Below the pieces are notes generated by a model. The model saw nothing but the letters and a program-made list of their open reading frames with translations. It was not told the origin of the DNA and did no database searches. A stretch of 64,000 nucleotides of DNA, from positions 4,836,001 through 4,900,000 of the forward strand of contig NC_015957.1 in the NCBI RefSeq assembly GCF_000147815.2. Direction: 5' to 3'. Origin of the DNA: Streptomyces violaceusniger Tu 4113 (GTDB lineage Bacteria; Actinomycetota; Actinomycetes; Streptomycetales; Streptomycetaceae). This document shows, one piece after another, positions 52,574 through 64,000 of the stretch (position 1 is its first letter; each line of letters opens with the position of its first letter). Both the position numbers and the translations under genes were made by a program.

Positions 52574-53593
52574 ATGCCGCTGACCTCGAAACCCCTACGG
52601 AAGCTGGGTTTCCTGACCATAGGGCTGTTCGACGGGGCCGACCCTCACCGGGGCCATGAGTCGACACTGGGGATCATCGAGATGGGCGAGCGGCTGGGCT
52701 TCGACAGCGCCTGGGTGCGCCACCGCCATCTGCAATACGGCATCTCCTCCCCGATGGCCGTGCTGGCGGCGGCTTCGCAGCGCACCAGCCGCATCGAGCT
52801 GGGCACCGCGGTCATACCCGTGGGATGGGAGAACCCGCTGCGGCTGGCCGAAGACCTGGCGACAGTCGACATCCTGTCCCGGGGCCGCCTCAACCCGGGC
52901 GTCAGTGTCGGTCCGCCGAACCACTACGACCAGGTCAAGGGCGCGCTCTACCCCGACACCGCCGATCTCGAGGACTTCAGCCACGAGCGGGTGCGACGAC
53001 TGCTGGACTTCGTACGCGGCGAACCGGTCACCGACTTCAGCGGGGTCGAGGGCTTCGAGGTGTTCTCCGACCGTGTCCAGCCGCACTCCCCGGGGCTCGG
53101 CCGCCGCATGTGGTACGGCGGTGGCAGCCTGCGGTCGGCCCAGTGGGCCGGTGAGCACGGAATGAACCTGCTCACCAGCAGTGTCGTGAAGGCGGAGGAG
53201 TCCGAGGACTTCGCCGAGATCCAGCTCTCGCACATACGGACCTTCCGCGCCCACCACCCCGACGGCGACCGTGCCCGCGTTTCCCAAGGGCTTGTCGTCA
53301 TCCCCACCGACACCGCCTCGCCGGGGCAGCGCGCGAAGTATGAGCAGTACGCCCTGCAGCGCATGCCGCGTACGGCCACGCCCCAGGGGCCGGCGCGGAT
53401 GATGTTCGCGCCCGATCTCGTCGGCACCTCCGAGGAGATCGCCGAACGGCTTGCCTCCCATGCCGCCTTCCGGGAGGTCGACGAGGTGGCGTTCGCTCTG
53501 CCCTTCACCTTCGACCACGAGGACTACGTCCAGATCCTCACGGACATCGCCACCCGGCTCGGCCCGGCGCTGGGCTGGCAGGCGGCCCCGTAG
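52574..53593 (+). CDS. luciferase-like (LLM) flavin-dependent monooxygenase
   Basis: 339 residues of the bacterial-luciferase-like TIM-barrel family: KLGFLTIGLFDGADPHRGHE, ERLGFDSAWVRHRHLQYGIS, RIELGTAVIPVGWENPLRLA and DLATVDILSRGRLNPGVSVG. It oxygenates a substrate with FMNH2 and O2, like SsuD/SfnG/MsuD, which release sulfite from sulfonates or sulfones. AGGGAG precedes ATG 52574. An upstream ATG (52556) overlapping the reductase stop is less likely. It is the final gene of the sulfur operon, before a convergent hairpin. The exact sulfur substrate is unknown. Confidence 0.9.
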   Translation: MPLTSKPLRKLGFLTIGLFDGADPHRGHESTLGIIEMGERLGFDSAWVRHRHLQYGISSPMAVLAAASQRTSRIELGTAVIPVGWENPLRLAEDLATVDILSRGRLNPGVSVGPPNHYDQVKGALYPDTADLEDFSHERVRRLLDFVRGEPVTDFSGVEGFEVFSDRVQPHSPGLGRRMWYGGGSLRSAQWAGEHGMNLLTSSVVKAEESEDFAEIQLSHIRTFRAHHPDGDRARVSQGLVVIPTDTASPGQRAKYEQYALQRMPRTATPQGPARMMFAPDLVGTSEEIAERLASHAAFREVDEVAFALPFTFDHEDYVQILTDIATRLGPALGWQAAP

Positions 53594-53602
53594 CGCGCAT
53601 CA

Positions 53603-53626
53603 CGCCCACGCCGCCCGACGTGGGCG
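53603..53626. terminator. hairpin between convergent LLM and beta-galactosidase genes
   Basis: CGCCCACG / CGTGGGCG eight-base arms with an eight-base loop, ten bases after one stop and three bases from the other. It is a likely shared terminator. Confidence 0.55.
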
Positions 53627-53628
53627 CG

Positions 53629-58503
<4,875 letters not shown>

Positions 58504-58507
<4 letters not shown>

Positions 58508-59796
58508 GTCCGCACTCCCAGGTGGTCCGCTATGCGCCGGCACTTGGCCATGGCGTCCTTCCACGCCCGGCGGGGATCCTTGCCCAGGGCGTTCACAGTG
58601 CGCAGTTCGTCGGAGACCGCTTGGTCCAGGGCGTAGTCGTACGGGCTGTGGTAGGCGATCGGGATCTTCTCGGCCGTGGGGCCGAAGACATCGATGGTGG
58701 CCTGGCCGCCGAAGAACGGGTCCGGGGCGCGCATCGCCCCCTGCTGGTACGAGGCGGGGGTGGACGGGAAGAGCGTGGCGTCGGTGAAACCGCGGGTCTG
58801 GTTGTCCGCGTTCAGCAGCCAGGTGACGATCTCGAAGGCCAGCTCGGGTTCCCGGCAGGACTTGGTGATCGCCAGGAAGGAGCCGCCGTTGTTGGCCGGG
58901 CCGCCGGGCAGGGCGGCCACCCGCCACTTCCCCTTGGTCTTGGGCACGGTCAGCTTGAGGTCGCCGGCCACCCAGGAGGCGCCGATCTGGCTGGGCAGCA
59001 GGCCGTTCTCGATGGCCGCGTTGCCGTCCGGGGTGCCGGACTGGTACCGGGAGCACAGGCCGCGCTCGTACGCGTCGATCGCCATGTTCCAGGCGCGGCG
59101 CACATGCTCGTGGTCGCCGATGAAGCGCCGTTCCTCATCGACATACCGCAGGGTGCCCTGCGCGATCATGTACTGGTAGATCGTGAGCGCGTCGATGACC
59201 ATATGCGCGCCGCGGACCTTCTTCTTCAGCCGCTCACCGGCCGCCAGGTACTTCTCCCAGGTGTCCATCTCCTTGCCGACCTCCGCCGGATCGGTCGGCA
59301 GCCCCGCCCGGTCGAACACCTCGGGCATGAAGTAGTGGGCGACCGGGCCGGTGTCGATGGGAAAGCCGATCATGCTGCCGTCGGGAGCGATGCCCTCGGC
59401 CCACTTCCAGGGCAGGTACTGGTCCTTGAGCTTCTCCGCACCGAGCGTGCGCAGATCGATGAACTGCTCCGCGTTGGGCAGGTACGAGGCCATGTCCTCG
59501 CCCTTGAGACCGGTGATGTCGGGTACGTAGGCGCGCCCGGTCATCGTGGTCAGCAGCTTGGATTTGAAGTAGCCGCCGATCTGGGCGGGTTTGAGCGCGA
59601 CATCGGTGAAGCGCTTTTTGGCATCCGCCACGACCTTGTCGCTCAGCCCGCCGGTCCAGTACCAGAGGGTCATGTTCCGGCCGGTCGATCCGTTCGGTAC
59701 CGAGCAGCCTGCCGTGGTGCCGCCGAGCGTCGCGGTCGCTGTGGTGGCGAGGCCCGCGTACAGCAGTGCTCTTCGCGAGAGGTGCACCGATCCCAC
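58504..59796 (-). CDS. extracellular sugar-binding lipoprotein of the ABC importer
   Basis: 430 residues. The signal peptide LSRRALLYAGLATTATATLG ends with lipobox TAGC, so it is a lipoprotein. The twin arginines hint at Tat export. Family-1 solute-binding blocks are TLWYWTGGLSDKVVADAKKR, PDITGLKGEDMASYLPNAEQ, IGFPIDTGPVAHYFMPEVF and AAIENGLLPSQIGASWVAGD. It captures an oligosaccharide, most simply a galactoside or mannoside given the neighbouring GH2 and GH38 enzymes. The start is uncertain among GTG 59787, 59796 and 59817. It lies 27 bases after the kinase stop. Confidence 0.9.
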
Positions 59797-59822
59797 CGCC
59801 TTTCGGGTAGTACGCACTGCGA

Positions 59823-60875
59823 TTACAGGGTGTGGGGGGTGACGGGTGTGGTGTGCGGGGCGGGGCCGGGGTCCTCGGGGATGCGGTCCGCCAGGAATCC
59901 GTAGGTGCGCCGGAGCGCGGGGTCGCGGCTGCCGGTGGTCCGCCACCACTGGTCGACGCCGTGCCAGCCCGGTGCGGCGAGCGCGCCGCCGTGCCGCGTG
60001 ACGGACAGGCCCGCGGCCAGTCCCGCGAAGCGCAGCCGGTCGGGAAGCGGCCAGCCGGCGAGGGTCGCGGCGGTGAAGCTCGCGCCGAAGACGTCCCCGG
60101 CTCCGGTCGCGTCCACGACATCGATGTCGAGCGCGGCGACCTCGGCGGCCTCGCCCGACGTCTGATCGATGGCGAGGGCGCCGTGCGGGCCGCGCGTGAC
60201 GACGGCGACCGGCACGATATCGGCGAGCTTGCCGAGCGCGGCCCGCGCGCTGTCGGTGCGTGTGTAGCCCATCGCCTCGCCCTCGTTGGGCAGGAAGGCG
60301 TGGCAGCGGGAGAGCTGGTCGAGCAGCTCGCCGGACCAGGCCCCCGTGGGGTCCCAGCCGACATCGGCGAAGATCTTCGTGCCCGCGGCGGCGGCCTTCG
60401 CGATCCACGCCTGGGGCTCGGTGCCGAGGTGCGCGATGGCCGCCCGTGCCCCCGGGGCGCCGGCCATCAACTCGTCCTGTGGGTAAGGGGGTTCCTGGCC
60501 GTGCGTGATCAGTGCGCGGTCGTGTCCCTGGGCGATCGAGACGGTCACGGGCGTGTTCCAGCCGGGTGCCGTGCGCGAGAGAGTGAGGTCGACGCCCTCT
60601 TGCCGGGCGAGGATGTCGCGGCAGTACGCCCCGTAGAAGTCGTCGCCGAAGACGGTGGCCAGCGAGGTGGCGAGGCCGAAGCGGGCGGCGGCCACCGCCA
60701 GGTTGGCGATGCCTCCGGGGCCGCAGCCCATGCCCTGGGTCCAGATCTCCTCACCCGGTGCCGGCGGGCGGCCGAGCCCGGTCATCACGAGGTCGTAGAA
60801 GAGCAGACCGGTCACCAGGACATCGGGTCCGGCGGCGTCGGGAGCCCGTTCCCCGGGCGGGGGAGGTTCGGCCAC
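59823..60875 (-). CDS. PfkB/ribokinase-family sugar kinase
   Basis: 350 residues. N-terminal GLLFYDLVMTGLGRPPAPGE and GCGPGGIANLAVAAARFGL are the substrate-lid region. IDVVDATGAGDVFGASFTAA is the PfkB signature with the catalytic Asp in GAGD. It phosphorylates a sugar or nucleoside with ATP. First gene of the minus-strand operon, divergent to the DeoR gene. GAGGAGGAGCTC lies before GTG 60875. A product of intracellular phosphorylation would suit the GH4 phospho-glycosidase encoded divergently. Confidence 0.9.
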   Translation of the reverse strand: MAEPPPPGERAPDAAGPDVLVTGLLFYDLVMTGLGRPPAPGEEIWTQGMGCGPGGIANLAVAAARFGLATSLATVFGDDFYGAYCRDILARQEGVDLTLSRTAPGWNTPVTVSIAQGHDRALITHGQEPPYPQDELMAGAPGARAAIAHLGTEPQAWIAKAAAAGTKIFADVGWDPTGAWSGELLDQLSRCHAFLPNEGEAMGYTRTDSARAALGKLADIVPVAVVTRGPHGALAIDQTSGEAAEVAALDIDVVDATGAGDVFGASFTAATLAGWPLPDRLRFAGLAAGLSVTRHGGALAAPGWHGVDQWWRTTGSRDPALRRTYGFLADRIPEDPGPAPHTTPVTPHTL

Positions 60876-60894
60876 GAGCTCCTCCTCTCGTCAA

Positions 60895-60925
60895 AAGTGT
60901 GCAGAAGTGCAGCGCATTGCAGAGG
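60895..60925. promoter_or_regulatory. TGCAG direct repeats in the kinase/DeoR intergenic region
   Basis: TGCAG occurs at 60900, 60908 and 60918 within GTGTGCAGAAGTGCAGCG and the following CATTGCAGAG. GTGCAC and ATGCAT follow near 60959-60973. Direct repeats of this kind suit DeoR-family operators, but spacing is irregular. Confidence 0.35.
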
Positions 60926-61009
60926 ATCGTGCGGGCTCTGCGCAAAAATGGCAAGAGGGTGCACGTAGATGCATAGAAATGATTGAGATTGACGAGTAGG
61001 CTGCTCGCC

Positions 61010-61759
61010 GTGCTGGCTGAACGACGACATCAGATGATCCTCCGCGCCCTGCGGTCCGGGGGCCCGGCGGCCGTGACCGACCTCTCTGAACAGCTCGGCG
61101 TCTCCGCCGCGACCGTCCGGCGCGACCTGCTGAAGCTGGAGGAGGAGGGACTGCTCACCCGCGTCCACGGCGGCGCGGTCGTCGAGGAGGGCGACCAGCC
61201 CTTCGCGGAGGTCGCCGGGGTGCGCGTGGCGGAGAAGGACGCCCTGGCGGTGGCGGCCGCGGACATGATCGAGGACGGGCAGTCGGTGCTGCTGGACATC
61301 GGCACCACCGCCTACCGGCTCGCCCGGCAACTGCACGGCCGACGGCTGACCGTCATCACCAGCAACCTGGTGGTGTTCGAGGAGCTGGCCGACGACACCG
61401 CCGTGGAGCTGGTGCTGCTCGGCGGCGTACTCCGGCGCGAATACCGCTCCCTGGTCGGATTCCTCACCGAGGACAACCTCCGCCAGCTCCACGCCGACTG
61501 GCTCTTCCTGGGGACCAGCGGCGTCCGTCCCAGCGGGCAGATCATGGACACCACGGTCATCGAGGTCCCGGTGAAACGGGCGATGATAGCGGCCAGTGAC
61601 CAGGTGGTGCTCCTCGCCGACGCGGGCAAGTTCCCCGGCACCGGCATGACCAAGGTCTGCGGCCCCGAGGACCTCGACGCAGTAGTGACCAACGCCCCCT
61701 CGGACTCGGCCACGTGCTCGGTGTTCGAGCAGGCAGGAGTAAAGGTGGTGCGGGTGTGA
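61010..61759 (+). CDS. DeoR-family transcriptional regulator
   Basis: 249 residues. The N-terminal helix-turn-helix reads AVTDLSEQLGVSAATVRRDL with the DeoR wing EEEGLLTRVHGGAV. The sugar-phosphate sensor domain has LLDIGTTAYRLARQL, VITSNLVVFEELA, LLGGVLRREYRSLVG and ADAGKFPGTGM. It should repress the divergent sugar operons until a sugar phosphate binds. The start GTG 61010 gives VLAERRHQMIL, the usual DeoR opening. TTG 60983 is another in-frame option. Its stop overlaps the GH4 start (GTGA at 61756). Confidence 0.92.
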   Translation: MLAERRHQMILRALRSGGPAAVTDLSEQLGVSAATVRRDLLKLEEEGLLTRVHGGAVVEEGDQPFAEVAGVRVAEKDALAVAAADMIEDGQSVLLDIGTTAYRLARQLHGRRLTVITSNLVVFEELADDTAVELVLLGGVLRREYRSLVGFLTEDNLRQLHADWLFLGTSGVRPSGQIMDTTVIEVPVKRAMIAASDQVVLLADAGKFPGTGMTKVCGPEDLDAVVTNAPSDSATCSVFEQAGVKVVRV

Positions 61760-63129
61760 AGCTGACCATTCTCGGCGGCGGCGGGTTCCGGGTGCCGCTC
61801 GTGTACGGGGCGCTGCTCGCCGACCGCTCGCCGGGCCGCGTCACCCATGTCACCCTCCACGACCTGGACGCCGGCCGGCTGGGCGCCGTCGCCCGGGTCC
61901 TGGCCGAACAGGCCGCGGCGAGCCCGGGAGGCACCGCCCGGCCGGAGGCCGGGGGAGCGCCCACGGTGTCCCACACCACCGACCTCGACGAGGCGCTGCG
62001 CGGCGCCGGCTTCGTCTTCTCCGCGATCCGCGTCGGCGGACTCGAAGGCCGCGCGGCCGACGAGCGCGTCGCCCTGGACCACGGTGTCCTCGGCCAGGAG
62101 ACGGTGGGCGCGGGCGGCATCGCCTACGGGCTGCGCACGGTCCCCGTCGCCGTCGACATCGCCCGGCGGGTCGCCCGCCTGGCCCCCGACGCCTGGGTCA
62201 TCAACTTCACCAACCCCGCGGGCCTGGTCACCGAGGCCATGTCCCGCCACCTCGGCGACCGGGTCATCGGCATCTGCGACTCGCCGGTGGGCCTCGGCCG
62301 CCGGGTCGCCCGCGCGCTCGGCGCCGACCCGGACCGCGCGTGGATCGACTACGTCGGCCTGAACCACCTCGGCTGGCTGCGCGGCCTGCGCGTCGCCGGG
62401 CGCGACGAACTCCCGCGTCTGCTCGCCGACCCCGAGGCGCTCGGCTCGTTCGAGGAGGGCAAGCTCTTCGGCCCCGAGTGGCTCGCCTCCCTCGGCGCGA
62501 TTCCCAACGAATACCTGCACTACTACTACTTCAACCGGGAAGCGGTACGCGCCTACCGCGAGGCCGAGCAGACCCGCGGCGCCTTCCTCCGCGACCAGCA
62601 GGCGCGGTTCTACGAGGTGATGGAGCAGGGCCACGCCCCGGCGCTCGCGACCTGGGACCGCACCCGCGCCGAGCGCGAGGCCACCTACATGGCGGCCAAC
62701 CGCGAGGCGGCGGGCGCCGGCGAGCGCGACGCGTCGGACCTGGAGTCCGGCGGCTACGAACAGGTCGCCCTCGCCCTCATGCGCGCCATCGCCCGCGACG
62801 AGCGCACCACCCTCATCCTCAACGTCCGCAACCGCACCACGCTGGGCGCACTCGACGAGGACGCCGTCATCGAGGTCCCCTGCCTGGTGGACGCGAGCGG
62901 CGCGCACCCCGTCTCCGTCGACCCGCTGCCCGGCCACGCCACCGGCCTGGTGTGCGCCGTCAAGGCCGTCGAGCGTGAGGTCATGAACGCCGCCGACAGC
63001 GGCTCCCGCGCCACCGCCGCCAAGGCGTTCGCCCTCCACCCCCTCGTCGACTCGGTCGCCGTCGCCCACCGCCTCGTCGACGGCTACACCACGGCACACC
63101 CCGGACTCGCCTACCTGAACCGCCCGTAG
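61756..63129 (+). CDS. GH4 family glycosidase (6-phospho-beta-glucosidase-like)
   Basis: 457 residues. The NAD loop is LTILGGGGFRVPLVYGALL. VLGQETVGAGGIAYGLRTVP, VINFTNPAGLVTEAM, the Mn2+ ligand Cys in GICDSPVGLGRRV and the His in VGLNHLGWLRGL are diagnostic of GH4. The family cleaves glycosides by NAD+-assisted elimination, usually of 6-phospho-sugars imported by a PTS. No PTS gene is here, so the phosphate would come from the PfkB kinase or the enzyme is a non-phospho GH4. Translationally coupled to DeoR. The GH38 gene follows at 12 bases. Confidence 0.92.
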   Translation: MKLTILGGGGFRVPLVYGALLADRSPGRVTHVTLHDLDAGRLGAVARVLAEQAAASPGGTARPEAGGAPTVSHTTDLDEALRGAGFVFSAIRVGGLEGRAADERVALDHGVLGQETVGAGGIAYGLRTVPVAVDIARRVARLAPDAWVINFTNPAGLVTEAMSRHLGDRVIGICDSPVGLGRRVARALGADPDRAWIDYVGLNHLGWLRGLRVAGRDELPRLLADPEALGSFEEGKLFGPEWLASLGAIPNEYLHYYYFNREAVRAYREAEQTRGAFLRDQQARFYEVMEQGHAPALATWDRTRAEREATYMAANREAAGAGERDASDLESGGYEQVALALMRAIARDERTTLILNVRNRTTLGALDEDAVIEVPCLVDASGAHPVSVDPLPGHATGLVCAVKAVEREVMNAADSGSRATAAKAFALHPLVDSVAVAHRLVDGYTTAHPGLAYLNRP

Positions 63130-63140
63130 GAGCCCTCGCG

Positions 63141-64000
63141 ATGCATGACGAACGCCGCCGCATCGAGGACCGCGTCCAGCGCGTCCTCACCCAGCGCATC
63201 CAGCCCGCCGCCCACTCGGCCTCCGTGCCCTTCACGATCGAGGCGTGGCAGGCGCCCGACGAACCGGTGCCCTTCGCCGAGGCGGCAGGGGCGCCGTACG
63301 AGCCCTTCACCACCGGGACGCCCTGGGGCCCGCCCTGGGGCACCACCTGGTTCAAGGTCCACGGCGAGGTCCCCGCCGCGTGGGCGGGCAAGCGCGTCGA
63401 GGCCGTCTTCGACCTCGGCTTCGTCGGCGACTGGCCGGGCAACCAGGCCGAGGCGCTGGTCCACACCCCCGACGGCGCCCCGCTCAAGGCGGTCAACCCG
63501 CAGAACCAGTACGTGCCGGTGGCGAACCCCGCCGAGGGCGGCGAACACGTCTCGTACCTCATCGAGGCCGCCTCCAACCCCGACATCCTCGAAGGCGACT
63601 TCAGCCGCCCCACCCCGCTCGGCGACAAGCTCACGGCGGGCCGCGCCCCCCTCTACACCTTCGGCCGCGCCGACCTGGCCGTACTGGACGAACAGGTGTG
63701 GCACCTGGGCCTGGACCTCAGCGTGCTGCGCGAGCTGATGCTGGAGCTGAGCGAGCACGACCCCCGCCGCCACGAGATCGCCCACGCCCTCGACCGCGCC
63801 CTGGACCGGCTGGACCTGGACGACATCTCCGGCACCGCCACCGAGGTACGCGACGCCCTGCGCGGTGTGCTCGAGCGCCCCGCGAACGCCAGCGCCCACA
63901 CCCTCTCGGCCGTCGGCCACGCGCATATCGACTCCGCCTGGCTGTGGCCCATACGCGAGACCAAGCGCAAGACATCGCGCACGTTCTCCAACGTCACGGC
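63141..64000 (+). CDS. alpha-mannosidase, GH38 family (3' end outside window)
   Basis: The visible 286 residues hold the N-terminal beta domain (GTPWGPPWGTTWFKVHGEVP, VEAVFDLGFVGDWPGNQAEA) and the start of the catalytic GH38 barrel at VGHAHIDSAWLWPIRETKRK, with the zinc ligands His-x-Asp. Intact members are ~1000 residues, so ~70% lies beyond position 64000. It removes alpha-linked mannose. ATG 63141 follows TAGGAGCC, which also contains the GH4 stop. It is part of the DeoR-GH4-GH38 operon. Confidence 0.9.
   Translation, partial: MHDERRRIEDRVQRVLTQRIQPAAHSASVPFTIEAWQAPDEPVPFAEAAGAPYEPFTTGTPWGPPWGTTWFKVHGEVPAAWAGKRVEAVFDLGFVGDWPGNQAEALVHTPDGAPLKAVNPQNQYVPVANPAEGGEHVSYLIEAASNPDILEGDFSRPTPLGDKLTAGRAPLYTFGRADLAVLDEQVWHLGLDLSVLRELMLELSEHDPRRHEIAHALDRALDRLDLDDISGTATEVRDALRGVLERPANASAHTLSAVGHAHIDSAWLWPIRETKRKTSRTFSNVT

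Overview
The window is very GC-rich actinobacterial DNA. Codon third positions are almost all G or C, GTG and TTG starts are frequent, and Shine-Dalgarno sites are of the GGAGG type. The gene content points to Streptomyces or a close relative: ROK, TetR, HxlR, PadR and LacI regulators, Tat-exported glycan enzymes, AfsR-like and polyketide synthase remnants, and IS30 and IS5 elements. Intact operons alternate with gene wreckage, as is typical of a streptomycete chromosome arm.

Region 1 (1-12 kb) is a patchwork. It has an SGNH hydrolase tail, broken FAD-oxidase and sulfatase pieces, a ROK regulator, a lipoprotein, an IS30 transposase, and a divergent HxlR/quinone oxidoreductase pair around a clear palindrome. 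A decay zone follows, holding a frameshifted ABC ATPase, an AfsR-like NB-ARC fragment and a receiver-domain stub. A Na+/H+ antiporter and a small JAMM/VOC operon close the region.

Region 2 (12-24 kb) starts with a divergent SnoaL-like/PadR pair. Next comes a tightly coupled five-gene operon: aryl/acyl-CoA ligase, molybdopterin large subunit, enoyl-CoA hydratase, FAD subunit, and a [2Fe-2S] subunit fused to a CoxG-like domain. It resembles a hydroxybenzoyl-CoA reductase-type molybdenum hydroxylase dedicated to one acyl-CoA substrate. Downstream lies a graveyard of LarA, PKS (KR-ACP-KS with a TGG-to-TGA nonsense codon) and FkbH fragments around an intact LysR regulator.

Region 3 (24-31 kb) holds two secreted alpha/beta hydrolases (PHB-depolymerase type and tannase/oligomer-hydrolase type), a frameshifted IS5 element, a tandem-GNAT protein, a PhoX-like phosphatase with strong terminators, and a decayed DUF4352-like protein.

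Region 4 (31-44 kb) is a LacI-headed catabolic block. It contains an FAD oxidoreductase, a lone HyuA-type protein, a small HExxH protein, an ion-transporter-type permease, a Tat-exported beta-propeller protein, an AXE1 esterase and a 1048-residue Tat-exported toroid/discoidin enzyme. A perfect palindrome precedes the regulator and another lies at the promoter of the exported enzyme. This is the best candidate for an uncharacterised glycan or sugar-acid system.

Region 5 (44-54 kb) holds an alpha/beta hydrolase, a MFS/TetR divergent pair with three operator copies, and an SDR/TetR operon with an operator between -35 and -10. A sulfur-acquisition locus follows: an SsuB remnant, a Cys-containing leader peptide, an SfnB-like oxidoreductase, an Asp-nucleophile hydrolase, a flavin reductase and a luciferase-type monooxygenase.

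Region 6 (54-64 kb) is a divergent sugar regulon. The minus strand reads PfkB kinase, ABC binding protein, two permeases and a GH2 beta-galactosidase. The plus strand reads DeoR, GH4 glycosidase and GH38 alpha-mannosidase, the last running off the window. I saw no tRNA, rRNA or CRISPR array.
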